Below are positions 55,137 to 63,723 of a DNA stretch of 64,000 nt, piece by piece. This stretch comes from Paraburkholderia bannensis. GTDB lineage: Bacteria; Pseudomonadota; Gammaproteobacteria; Burkholderiales; Burkholderiaceae. Within the stretch, counting starts at the first letter, position 1. Each line of letters starts with the position of its first letter. Position numbers and translations under genes: made by a program. The notes beneath the pieces are model-generated. The model was given only the letters and a program-made list of their open reading frames with translations. It was not told the origin of the DNA and made no database searches. The stretch is taken from NCBI RefSeq assembly GCF_014200455.1, contig NZ_JACHBW010000029.1:1-64000 (forward strand), written 5' to 3'.

Positions 55137-56306
55137 ATGATCGGGGAAGCAGGATTCGAAAAGGGGGGGGCTGATTCGCAGTTGCTGGTCCGCTGCATGA
55201 TGTCGAACGAACTGGGCACCAATTTGCCGGACGTCGCACTGGTGCACGACCTTATCCTCGCTCGAAGCCTTCATGTCGAACGCTTCCTTGCAGACCCTGA
55301 CGTCCGCGCCCGCATTGACGCGCCCGGCTATCTGGCCCGAACGCTTGGCAAGCGCATCTACAACATACCGTATTACCTGACTCCTGTATTTCCTGACGAT
55401 GCACAACTCGGCTTCCTCGATGAACTCGTCGACCAGGTTCGCCTAGGCACTGGCAACAGTTTCTGCCTGAGCGGTAGTTCGACCGCACTTGGCCGTGTCC
55501 AGGCCATCAGCGACATTGACTTCTGTGAGTACTTTGGCGGCAGCGCAGCTGACCTGCTCGATAGCGCGCAAAAAAAAGAAATGCTGCAATTGCCCTGCGT
55601 GCTCGTAACGCTCGCGATTGAAAAGTCTGATCATAACCGTCCGTTCGAGCCGTGTTTGAAGCAGTTCGCTTCAGATCTGGAGAGCGATGAATACTATCGA
55701 AAAATTGGTCGAATTAAGTTTGACTATATATCTACAACCCGGAACTATGGTCCGCTTGCGGTTACCAACGTAGTAATCCCTTTTTACGGGGACGACGATC
55801 CGAGACTCAGTCAGAGTTTCCAGTTTCAGGAAGCGGTCATTCACGAAAACGATACGACCCCCAAGCGTCCACTCGTCCTGCCTAGTGAACTTGGCCGCTA
55901 CCTCGCATGGCTGCGTGGCGAGGCCATCAGCTATTTTGTGTCCGCCTCCGAGGCGGCCAGTGTCGAAGAACGGGCCCGCTGTATATTCAAGGCGCTCAAG
56001 CGTCTCATGTCCCTGTTACTTGTCATTGACTGCACTGAAGAATGGGAGCTTGTCGTTGACCTTCTGAATGAGGCGTTGACGCAGCAGATCATCTGTGGGT
56101 ACCGGGCCACAGAAGTCGCGAAACTTCTTGATAGAATGCCAGAAGATACGGATCGCTCCGTGCTCGCCAGCTTCGCTGCTAGTCGTCCTTTGCCAGATTT
56201 CCCAGATATTGGGGTCGCATCTTTGGTTGAAGTGGCCTACCAGCTTGCCGAGAACCTGCTGCACACTATCGCTACGCTGTCAGGTGAGATAAATGGACCG
56301 GAATGA
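55137..56306 (+). CDS. Pol-beta-fold nucleotidyltransferase-like protein (uncharacterised)
   Basis: 389 residues if the ATG at 55137 is used; ATGs at 55197 and 55200 are alternatives and no start has a strong ribosome site. Residues 111-130 carry the nucleotidyltransferase signature LSGSSTALGRVQAISDIDFC: Gly113-Ser114, then Asp126 and Asp128. A third acidic residue is plausible at Asp196 (IKFDYIS). The C-terminal third is helical (CIFKALKRLMSLLLVIDCTE). The fold transfers nucleotides to proteins, RNA, small molecules or makes cyclic nucleotides. The last 14 nt overlap the next gene, so both are co-translated. A G8 run at 55163-55170 lies near the start. Confidence 0.7.
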   Translation: MIGEAGFEKGGADSQLLVRCMMSNELGTNLPDVALVHDLILARSLHVERFLADPDVRARIDAPGYLARTLGKRIYNIPYYLTPVFPDDAQLGFLDELVDQVRLGTGNSFCLSGSSTALGRVQAISDIDFCEYFGGSAADLLDSAQKKEMLQLPCVLVTLAIEKSDHNRPFEPCLKQFASDLESDEYYRKIGRIKFDYISTTRNYGPLAVTNVVIPFYGDDDPRLSQSFQFQEAVIHENDTTPKRPLVLPSELGRYLAWLRGEAISYFVSASEAASVEERARCIFKALKRLMSLLLVIDCTEEWELVVDLLNEALTQQIICGYRATEVAKLLDRMPEDTDRSVLASFAASRPLPDFPDIGVASLVEVAYQLAENLLHTIATLSGEINGPE

Positions 56307-57135
56307 ACTGATCAGCAAGATCATCCAGCTGTCGCCCGGCGTTCCCGGTGCGCGAGTGCTGACCCGTGCCCACTTTGCCAATGTGGAGTTCAAAGATCTG
56401 CAGGCACAAGCCAGTCTGCTGGATCGTGTGGACGGGGCGCGCAGTCGCGTTGACATTCCGACGGAACGTTCCGAAGCCCTCGCCAGACTGAAGGCCGACC
56501 GGACAGCGATACTCGCGCGTATGCGCAGCAAGCTCGATGAACTTGGTGGTGCGAACCGCGCAGTCGGTAGCCCAAGGCCAGTGACGAATGCCCCGACACC
56601 CGCAGAGACGGTTTGCTCCGCGGTGCACCCGGTGGTAAAAGTCAACAAGAAAGCACTTCGTGCCGGGCCACCGGCCACGGCTGAAAAGATTCCCTTTCCA
56701 AAGTTTCAGCAGGGAACAATCACCCACATCGTGAAGTGCCTGCCGATTCAAGCAAACTCCACGCACTTCCCACTCGAAATCGCTGATGAAGTTTTCCTCC
56801 TGCACCTCACTGATCATGAGGAAGTGAAGCTGACGCAGCAAAAGAAGCAGCTGGCACGGGCTGCCGCAAAGGGATTCGGTGTCGTTGTATGCAGCAACGA
56901 GTACTCGCGGGATCGTACGCCGCAACTATCCGGGATATTCAAGCATAAGATGCAAGCCCACGGGTTGATACGTGCGGCTGCCGATTCTGGTAACACCGAC
57001 TACAGTGACGCCAAGGAAAAACTGCTAACGGGACTGATTGCCAGGAACGCAACGAGGTCTTCGGGGGGGTATAAGGAAATCCATCGTTCAACGCCAGTCA
57101 AGCGAGCGCGCGCGTCCAAGAGTCACAGCAAATAG
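56293..57135 (+). CDS. uncharacterised partner of the nucleotidyltransferase
   Basis: 280 residues. The first 80 are helical with a predicted coiled coil (RSEALARLKADRTAILARMR). A linker follows to about 130, then a mixed alpha/beta domain (GTITHIVKCLPIQANSTHFP, then VVVCSNEYSRDRTPQLSGIF) and a basic tail rich in Arg, Lys and Ser. I recognise no family. The tight overlap with the nucleotidyltransferase gene suggests a target, partner or effector. A G7 run at 57063-57069 near the 3' end could make the tail variable. A terminator follows 18 nt after the stop. Confidence 0.65.
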   Translation: MDRNELISKIIQLSPGVPGARVLTRAHFANVEFKDLQAQASLLDRVDGARSRVDIPTERSEALARLKADRTAILARMRSKLDELGGANRAVGSPRPVTNAPTPAETVCSAVHPVVKVNKKALRAGPPATAEKIPFPKFQQGTITHIVKCLPIQANSTHFPLEIADEVFLLHLTDHEEVKLTQQKKQLARAAAKGFGVVVCSNEYSRDRTPQLSGIFKHKMQAHGLIRAAADSGNTDYSDAKEKLLTGLIARNATRSSGGYKEIHRSTPVKRARASKSHSK

Positions 57136-57153
57136 CACTGGCTGGAAATGCAC

Positions 57154-57195
57154 AAATAAAAGGCGTGGGAGCTGATGTTCCCCCGCCTTTTATTT
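57154..57195. terminator. bidirectional terminator hairpin
   Basis: AAATAAAAGGCG (57154-57165) pairs perfectly with CGCCTTTTATTT (57184-57195). The T-rich 3' arm works for plus-strand transcripts and the complement of the A-rich arm works for minus-strand ones. It ends the nucleotidyltransferase operon and the small gene that converges on it. Confidence 0.8.
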
Positions 57196-57333
57196 CAAGA
57201 AGGAAAGCGATTGAACCGCAGCGGTGCGGAACAATGGCTCAATGATTGCGGCCTGCTCGCGGCCCGCTTCGATGTTCTTGACGTGTCCGCCCGCCTGCCC
57301 AGAATCCCAATAGCGTTTTGCCCCCGCTATCAT
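57190..57333 (-). CDS. small hypothetical protein, 47 residues
   Basis: ATG at 57333, stop at 57190-57192 inside the terminator hairpin. Reads MIAGAKRYWDSGQAGGHVKN and ends EPLFRTAAVQSLSFLK. No motif is recognised, but the well-placed terminator and protein-like sequence suggest it is expressed. No good ribosome site: GGAAGG lies almost on the ATG, and GAGGGGGG is about 14 nt away. It could also be the 3' end of a decayed longer gene. Confidence 0.4.
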   Translation of the reverse strand: MIAGAKRYWDSGQAGGHVKNIEAGREQAAIIEPLFRTAAVQSLSFLK

Positions 57334-57513
57334 CCCTTCCGCGGTTCCCCCCTCGAATCCGATCTTTGGGGACCCGGAGAAAGCTGCGGCTTTTTTTGTG
57401 CCCTCGTTCTTGTCGCGTTGTTCGTTCCTGTCTATCAGGCAACGCCTATCGTCTAACGCTGATGAAGGACAAAACGCATTATTCAGGGCGGACAGATAGG
57501 ACCGAGTCCCATT

Positions 57514-58650
57514 CTATGAAAAGGAGTCTGTAATCGCCTTGACCATGAATTTTGCGGAAATATAGGAGCCATACGCGTGAAGGTCATCGTCCTTTTCGGA
57601 GTCGCATAGATCCACGACCGTCTTAGCGCAAATACATTTCGGTCTCGCTGGCGACAATTCTGCAGCCCTCTGAATAGCAAATACTTCCATATCCAAAGCG
57701 CTGACTTTTCTATGAATAATCTGAATTTGCTCTAAATACTGTTTGTCAGCGATTACGGCTGAGCCGCTGGTAAAAATCCCCAGATCGGGCTTGTGTTGTT
57801 CAGTCGGGCGCTTCCCTCCGCGAAATCCAGATTCCAACTCGTCGATGAAATTATCCTTATTGACCAGCGCACGCAACCTTGCAAGCAGAAGAGGGTCAGT
57901 TGGCACCTGATACGGTTCGTGCTTGAAACCATCGGTAGTCCACTTCCCGGATTGATACTCATATGCCATGCTCGATACGAAGAGTTGGCCCATCGCCGCG
58001 CGATTGCTAAAACCACCACAGATCCCGCTCATGCCGACAACAGCAGGCTTAAATCGATCGATACATAGCGCGGCAGTCACTGCCGCATTTACCAGTCCCA
58101 TGTTGGGCATTAATACCACTGTTCCTTTGCGCGTACCAATCGACACGTCTAAGCAATCGATGTCTGCCCTTGTGACCTGTCGACCTCCAAGCAATGCAAC
58201 GTATGGGTTCCTTTCTTCCTGAAGAGCACAAAATACAAGAAAATCGAAATTCACATTTCTCTTCAGTTGGATCAAGATCGAGTCGAGAGTCGCCTGCCAT
58301 CCTTTTTTATTTGAATAGTCCGCCAAGATGCATCCACGGGATTCGTAGAATTCTCGCAGCTCCGGAAAATCATTTGGGTACGAGCTAATCGCGAGAAGGA
58401 GGGAGTTGCTTTTCCCTGCCTTAATAATTGCTTCGAGTATTGCCTTCCCGTTTTGAGAGGCAATACCGTTATCTACGCTGGGGAGTTTGAAGTCGATAAT
58501 GAATAAACCAATATCGGCACCTAAGCTTCCCGCAAAATCGGTCATGTTTTTGGCTCTGATCACGTCTGAACTCGGAATCCCCTTTTTCTTCAAATGTGAG
58601 GTAATGGCCTTGGCTTTTCCTTCGTCATCTTCGATAAGCATAACTTTCAT
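57514..58650 (-). CDS. dtcC: Detocs DtcC-like effector: receiver fused to nucleoside-phosphorylase-like domain
   Basis: 378 residues from the ATG at 58650, which overlaps the dtcB stop (ATGA) and has GAGG upstream. Residues 1-130 are a receiver (MKVMLIEDDEGKAKA, phosphoacceptor Asp53 in FIIDFKLP). Residues 135-378 have the phosphorylase superfamily fold: VVGMSGICGGF near 205-214, SALDMEVFAI near 317-326 (purine and ribose contacts) and CAKTVVDLCDSEKDD near 341-355 (catalytic Asp region). In Detocs, DtcC is an ATP nucleosidase that destroys cellular ATP when phage infection activates the kinase. That activity is inferred from architecture and operon order. Confidence 0.85.
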   Translation of the reverse strand: MKVMLIEDDEGKAKAITSHLKKKGIPSSDVIRAKNMTDFAGSLGADIGLFIIDFKLPSVDNGIASQNGKAILEAIIKAGKSNSLLLAISSYPNDFPELREFYESRGCILADYSNKKGWQATLDSILIQLKRNVNFDFLVFCALQEERNPYVALLGGRQVTRADIDCLDVSIGTRKGTVVLMPNMGLVNAAVTAALCIDRFKPAVVGMSGICGGFSNRAAMGQLFVSSMAYEYQSGKWTTDGFKHEPYQVPTDPLLLARLRALVNKDNFIDELESGFRGGKRPTEQHKPDLGIFTSGSAVIADKQYLEQIQIIHRKVSALDMEVFAIQRAAELSPARPKCICAKTVVDLCDSEKDDDLHAYGSYISAKFMVKAITDSFS

Positions 58651-59096
58651 TTGCACATCCTCAAAATCATACTAATGCGTTGAAGCGTTGGTTTGGATTT
58701 GTAATGGTAAAGAACCGCTCCAAGTACATCTTGATCGTATTTTTCTTTGACTATTTTTGGTGAATTTTTCAACTTTATCTTTGCGCTGCCGATGTAAAAA
58801 TCAGGGTATTGCGTAACAATCACGACTTTCGTCGTCTTCCCTTTCATTTTTAACGCGCGAAGGACTTCGATTCCTCCTTGCGCTTGATCGTGCCCTTTCT
58901 TAAGATCTTCAGCGCGCTCCCCGAATGTAGAGAGCGCCATATCTAAAATGATCAGATCGTAGTCTTCCTCAAGCACTCTTAAAACGGCGCTGCTCACTCC
59001 GTCAACGATTTCCGGTCGAACACTGAGTACTTCGTCGACACACTGGATTATTTCGTCGCGTTTGTGAACCTCATCCTCGACAAGTAGGATTTTCAA
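58647..59096 (-). CDS. dtcB: Detocs DtcB-like stand-alone receiver
   Basis: 149 residues. TTG start at 59096, overlapping the dtcA TGA (TTGA) and preceded by GGAG. The receiver has ILLVEDEVHKRDEI with the acidic pocket, phosphoacceptor Asp52 in LIILDMALSTFGE, and IVTQYPDFYIG. No output domain. In described Detocs systems DtcB draws off phosphate from the kinase so that accidental signals do not trigger the toxic effector. The C-terminal 30 residues (GAVLYHYKSKPTLQRISMIL) extend the usual fold. Confidence 0.8.
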   Translation of the reverse strand: MKILLVEDEVHKRDEIIQCVDEVLSVRPEIVDGVSSAVLRVLEEDYDLIILDMALSTFGERAEDLKKGHDQAQGGIEVLRALKMKGKTTKVVIVTQYPDFYIGSAKIKLKNSPKIVKEKYDQDVLGAVLYHYKSKPTLQRISMILRMCK

Positions 59097-62071
59097 GGCG
59101 TCGCTCCGCTAGATACGTCTTCTTGTGCAATTTCAGCGTGCATCGAGAAGCTCAAGGTTATGTTCTGCTCGTCGTCACTCGACGTGCAACGAACCGTATG
59201 GATGCCCTCGCATCCGCGGGTGATAAACTTAGCTTTCTTAATACCCGTATAACCTTCGGTTACCATATCGATGCCTGTTTCAGCCGAATCGATGGCCTTC
59301 TGGATGCGATTTCGAGACCTTGAAAATTCTCCTTTCGGCACGGTGGATGTAATATCGATTGAAAGATACTCCAATACAGACGATGGATTGGCGCGTACCG
59401 CGTTGACATGAACACCGATTTGTCCGTCCGCGTCACCATGCTTTTGGGCATTTTTTAGCAAAGCGGCCAAACAATCATAGACTCTATGAACTGTGATGCC
59501 CGTATACTTCTGTTCAAGCGCCGGCCCGGAGAATTCCACGTGGTTCTGTCTGTTTAGCTCAATGAAGATGATGCGACACAGATCAGCTACAGAAGCAGAT
59601 ATAAATCCTGTTTGCGGTACCTGAAACCAATCGGCGACTTTTTTGAACACCTCGTTAACGGCGTCGTGCAGCTCCGATTTCATTTGTGCTTCGATAGCGC
59701 CAAACGACCCCGAGAAGAATTTGTCTATCAGTGAGTTTGCCTCATTTAATAATTTGGTCTTAATAAAACGTGCGGCGTTTTCAAGTTGAGGTGTTATCTG
59801 CTTCCAGCAGAACGCGATGACCAGCTCGTTAATGAGTTCACTGCCACTCGCATTGCGCAAGGCAATGGATAGATTTCTAAGATTTTCGTTTGTAGTCGAA
59901 TCATCTTCATCCAAACTCGAACTAAAAAGAGAATTGCTCGACTTGAATTGAAGATGCTCGCGTCTCAGCTTGTCTACTAGTCCTTTATACGCATCCATCC
60001 AGGTTTCGACGGTTCGACGCATACGGGAATTGGACATGAGGACGCCGAATTCGGATTTCCGCAAAACGGCATCTACCGTATCGGTGGTCACACCATCAAG
60101 CGTATTGTGTCGAATACGCCGCCCCAGATACGATTGAATTCCGAACGCAGGATTCAGGCAGAACTGTTCAAATGCGTCCTTGGCAATTTGAGAAATTAGA
60201 TATTCATTCTGATCGATCAATTGGATGAGGTAAATAGTACCTTCAGAAGTCTCACCCAGCGTGGAAATGCTTGTTCGTAGTTCGGACGACAGTGATCGGT
60301 ATTGCTCTGTGGCGACTGACGGATTTACGTCTAGCCATTTTTTCATTGCTACGCTATCGACGTACATTCGGCTGCTGTCAAAATACTGCTGTAGTTTTGA
60401 TAATTTTGATCGAGTAGTGATGGCGTCAGATTCGATGATATATTCGATTTTTCCTAGTTTTTGTCCAATAGCTCGCAGGATTTCACACCTGATCTCCGAT
60501 GCTTGTGAAGCGTTAGCAACTAGGGTGTACATTTTTTCCAAAGTCACCTCATCAAGTGAGCTAACTATGTAAGTTGCCACCTGCGGTGAATCAATGAGCA
60601 AGAACTCGATGAAATTGAGAATGGACGCTTTGTGCTCCGCCTTCACGTGCGAAATGAAGTCTGTCCGAAACTCGAAATCGACGTCGGGATCGATAGACTT
60701 GGCCTTAAATAGAGCCAGTGCGAGTACGGCTACCAGACTACGCGACTCGTCCGGTGCTGTCAGGTAGAGGGAGCGTATCTCCTCCTCGGTTAGCAAGGTT
60801 TCCAAGCTTAGTGTCCTTTCCATAATAATTTTTATTTCATTTTTGGAAAGCTGGATCATGTTCATTCTATCTTCGATAAATCTAAGAAATAGAAATGTTC
60901 GATAAAAGATATCGAGCGTCACCTCGTTTATTTCTTCAACCGGGGTGTTATCGGGCATTAGCAGAAGATCTTTGTCATTGAATGACGCAGGTTGCGTTGG
61001 ATATTTCCCGTTGATAATTTCGGACAATAATCGAGCTCCGAAGACGCAATCCAATTTATTGCGATATTTTGCAAATTTTTCACGCTCGAGAAATGCCGAC
61101 GCAACGCGGTAAAGATTGAGAGATTCCTCTGCGCCTGGACTTTGCGAACGATAGTAATCGGTGACGATGGTACCGATTTCTTCGCCCTGAGAATGGCTTC
61201 GCACTTCGTCAATGGTCATCGCGAGTTCGTGGGTGATTCTGCGGCGAATCTCGTCCTGCGCGCTGCGGTATTCATCATCGAGATTGAGGATCACAAGAAG
61301 CGCGTAGATCGTATCGGTCAAAGATGATTCGGTCGCCCTCAACAGGAAGCCAGGCAGATCGTCTCTGTTTAGCGGCGTAGGAATGAAATTGCTAAGTGAA
61401 AGAGCGCGTCGGAATTCTCCGTCGACCTTGCCAACGAGTCCACTTACACGTCGTTGGGCGACTAGGAAAAGTGAAATCTTCGAACTAACATTTTCTAGTG
61501 CACTGAAGTGCATCCCAGCGTTATTCCGGTGTTCGATTTCCATTTCAATTTCCGAAACCACCTTCATTTGATTGGTGGTTAAGGCACGCGCACTGCGCAA
61601 GTAAGCCAGTTTGTAAGATAGATAATTTGAAGCGCCAAATTTCTTGGTCATCTCGAGCATGATGCCCAGAGATTCTCGGGCGTCGGATGACTCCAAAAAC
61701 ATTAGTTTCTTGATGTACCCCAAAATCTCAGATGCAATTTGAGTCGATGCGTTTACGTACCCAATCGTATAGGCAATTTCATTTCGCCAGTCGATTGGCG
61801 AAAAACCAGTAAAGCGATACAAGTCCTTGCTTGTCTTTCTTCCGGAGCCTGGCCTCTCCAGGAGTCCGTCGGGACCTTTCAGGACGGCGCCAATAGTCAT
61901 GCTGTCAAGCAAGGAATTATTGTCGCGTATCGACTCAATTTCGCTGGGGCTAATGATTTTCTTGGAGCAGTAGCCTCTAAGGAGATTTCTCTTATTGATG
62001 TCGCGTACGCTGGAGATCAATCGATAGAGCTCGGGCGACCGTGTAACTCGTTGTTGGTATATGTTGTTCAC
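59093..62071 (-). CDS. dtcA: Detocs DtcA-like large sensor kinase
   Basis: 992 residues from the GTG at 62071. Almost entirely helical, without membrane segments; about 800 residues look like an extended helical-repeat sensor. The C-terminus is a GHKL ATPase: N-box AALLKNAQKHGDADG around Asn874, and glycine-rich TEGYTGIKKAKFITRGCEGI near 938-957. A candidate phospho-accepting helix with His is SELHDAVNEVFKKVADWF, about 100 residues before it. As first gene of a dtcA-dtcB-dtcC operon with 4-nt overlaps it should sense infection and phosphorylate the two receivers. Clearly AT-richer than its surroundings, a sign of transfer. Confidence 0.8.
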   Translation of the reverse strand: MNNIYQQRVTRSPELYRLISSVRDINKRNLLRGYCSKKIISPSEIESIRDNNSLLDSMTIGAVLKGPDGLLERPGSGRKTSKDLYRFTGFSPIDWRNEIAYTIGYVNASTQIASEILGYIKKLMFLESSDARESLGIMLEMTKKFGASNYLSYKLAYLRSARALTTNQMKVVSEIEMEIEHRNNAGMHFSALENVSSKISLFLVAQRRVSGLVGKVDGEFRRALSLSNFIPTPLNRDDLPGFLLRATESSLTDTIYALLVILNLDDEYRSAQDEIRRRITHELAMTIDEVRSHSQGEEIGTIVTDYYRSQSPGAEESLNLYRVASAFLEREKFAKYRNKLDCVFGARLLSEIINGKYPTQPASFNDKDLLLMPDNTPVEEINEVTLDIFYRTFLFLRFIEDRMNMIQLSKNEIKIIMERTLSLETLLTEEEIRSLYLTAPDESRSLVAVLALALFKAKSIDPDVDFEFRTDFISHVKAEHKASILNFIEFLLIDSPQVATYIVSSLDEVTLEKMYTLVANASQASEIRCEILRAIGQKLGKIEYIIESDAITTRSKLSKLQQYFDSSRMYVDSVAMKKWLDVNPSVATEQYRSLSSELRTSISTLGETSEGTIYLIQLIDQNEYLISQIAKDAFEQFCLNPAFGIQSYLGRRIRHNTLDGVTTDTVDAVLRKSEFGVLMSNSRMRRTVETWMDAYKGLVDKLRREHLQFKSSNSLFSSSLDEDDSTTNENLRNLSIALRNASGSELINELVIAFCWKQITPQLENAARFIKTKLLNEANSLIDKFFSGSFGAIEAQMKSELHDAVNEVFKKVADWFQVPQTGFISASVADLCRIIFIELNRQNHVEFSGPALEQKYTGITVHRVYDCLAALLKNAQKHGDADGQIGVHVNAVRANPSSVLEYLSIDITSTVPKGEFSRSRNRIQKAIDSAETGIDMVTEGYTGIKKAKFITRGCEGIHTVRCTSSDDEQNITLSFSMHAEIAQEDVSSGATP

Positions 62072-62109
62072 TCAGGTTCCAGTTCTACTAAGAATGCTGG
62101 TTTCCGCTA

Positions 62110-62136
62110 GGAATGGCTGCCTTCGGCAGCCATTCC
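62110..62136. promoter_or_regulatory. perfect 12-bp inverted repeat upstream of dtcA
   Basis: GGAATGGCTGCC, loop TTC, GGCAGCCATTCC. It lies 39 nt before the dtcA start, so it would fold in the leader RNA or serve as an operator. No T run follows on either side, which argues against a terminator. Confidence 0.6.
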
Positions 62137-62731
62137 GAAGTCGGAGGCGGCCGATGATTCGATTGTTTGTGGAAGCAGCGTTCGAAAAAAGTTCTTAAAA
62201 GTTAGTATCTTAAAATGGCTGCTTTGGGAGTGTCCAGAAGTTTTGAGTTCTGACGCTACGTTGAAATCGTGAAAGCATTATTGGCTTAATCTGGCGTCAC
62301 TGACGACAGGCCGTCTTGCAAAAAAACTAGCTGGGTCACCTACGCAGAAAGTAGCCGCTGGCAACTTGCGGGTCTGGCCGGTCATCTGCACTTTGGCGGT
62401 AGCTGCGCGCAGAACAGATTTAAGATCGCAACAGTCACATTCAACGCGGACGACAGCCTTGGACCGGCTCGGGACACACGAGGTGCCGAGGCTTGCGGGT
62501 CCTTGGGGCACTGATTCTCGCAATCGACGTGTGGACTGTGATTGGAGTCCTCGGCGGAGCGTATCTAGGCAGTAGCAAGCATGCTCCCGCGGCATCGTCT
62601 TGCGCCGCAGTGACAGGTGAACTCGCAGACTGAGTCGCGCGCTTTCGCAGAGATTTCTAGGGCGTATTCGATGAACAGTACCTCGCCGCGCAGCGCCGAC
62701 CCCGACCCTGGGCGTATTGGTGCCGCGGCAT
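62137..62731. other. dtcA upstream region and decayed DNA
   Basis: Next to dtcA the DNA is AT-rich (about 62165-62220) and likely holds its promoter. Around 62490-62630 one plus-strand frame contains a membrane-like stretch (RVLGALILAIDVWTVIGVLG) but lacks a start, so I call no gene. Shadow frames at 62278-62823 on the minus strand are not supported. Confidence 0.4.
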
Positions 62732-63723
62732 TCACCTGCGTCCGGAGAACGCATCTGCGATCTGGCGCGCGCGCTTGACTTCGTCGCTGTGCAGGTAGAT
62801 CGACGTGGTCGACACCGACGCATGCCGCAGGTTGTCCCGCACGGTGGTCAGCTCCGCGCCGCGTCCGAGCGCGTGCGTGGCGTCGGTATGCCGCATCCAG
62901 TGTGGACTCGCGCAGCGCAGCTTCTCCGCGAGCGGCGTGTGATCGGCCTCGATCGCCTTCGCGGCCAGCAGGAAGAACCGCCGCATCACCATCCACAGGC
63001 GCACGCTGCTAATGCTTGTTCCCGTCGCGTTACCACTGTCCGCTTCGAGGCTGCCAATGATTGGCGTTTCAGGGTGCCAGTGCAACTGCGTGACCGGCAG
63101 TCCGCGTTTGGCCAGATAGCGCGCGAGCGCCTCCCAGGCGAGCGGCGGCAGCGCCACGCGCGCCAGTTTCTTGCCCTTGCCCGTGACGCGCAGCCAGTAC
63201 TCGCTGCGAAGGTCGGATTCGACATGGCCGAGCGTCGCGCCGACGAGTTCACTGGCGCGCAAGCCCGTGGCGTAACCAAAATCCAGCAGGAAGCGTAGCC
63301 GCTGCGCGGCCGGTGCCGACCAGCGCGGTGCCGACCCGGTAGACGCGGACGAGGCGGACGACCATTCCAGTCCATCCGCGATCGTCCGCACCAGCGCCCA
63401 TTCCCCCTCGCTGAAAGCGTGCGAGACATCGAGGACATTCGATCCCGTCGCGTCGCGTACCTTCACCCCTGCAAACGGATTGGCCAGCACATTGCGCTGC
63501 TCGATGAGCCAGCGGAACAGGGCGCCCAGGATCGACAGCGCATGCGCGACCGAGCGCGCGGAGAGGCTCCCGTTGAACGGCCGCCAGTCCGGTGACGTAC
63601 GGGGCCGCACCGGCCCGACCCAGCGCCCGTGGGGCGAGGGATTGCGCAGGAAGGCGCGGTAGGCGATCGCATCCTCGGTCGTCAGCGACGAAAGCGCCCG
63701 GCCACGCTCGACAATCGCCCACA
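62732..63723 (-). pseudogene. XerC-like tyrosine recombinase, 5' end cut by a transposon end
   Basis: From WAIVERGRALSSLTTEDAIA to the stop at 62732 the protein is complete. Catalytic residues are in DFGYATGLRASELVGA (Arg), TGKGKKLARVALPP (Lys), HWMRHTDATHALG (His, Arg) and LRHASVSTTSIYLHS (His, Tyr). The N-terminal core-binding part is lost: upstream of 63723 the frame enters the CGTAGAACACAATAAA transposon end. The copy at 38735-39663 shows what is missing (RKEAERLILWAIVERG). A short hybrid start at 63775 keeps the frame open for 347 codons. Confidence 0.85.

Noticed and set aside
57334..57430. Second terminator AAAGC-TGCG-GCTTT followed by T run at about 57383
   Set aside because: The stem is only 5 bp and no gene ends just before it on the plus strand.
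62278..62823. 181-residue minus-strand frame between dtcA and the recombinase
   Set aside because: Arg/Cys-rich without motif, partly antisense-shifted to the recombinase 3' end; no ribosome site.
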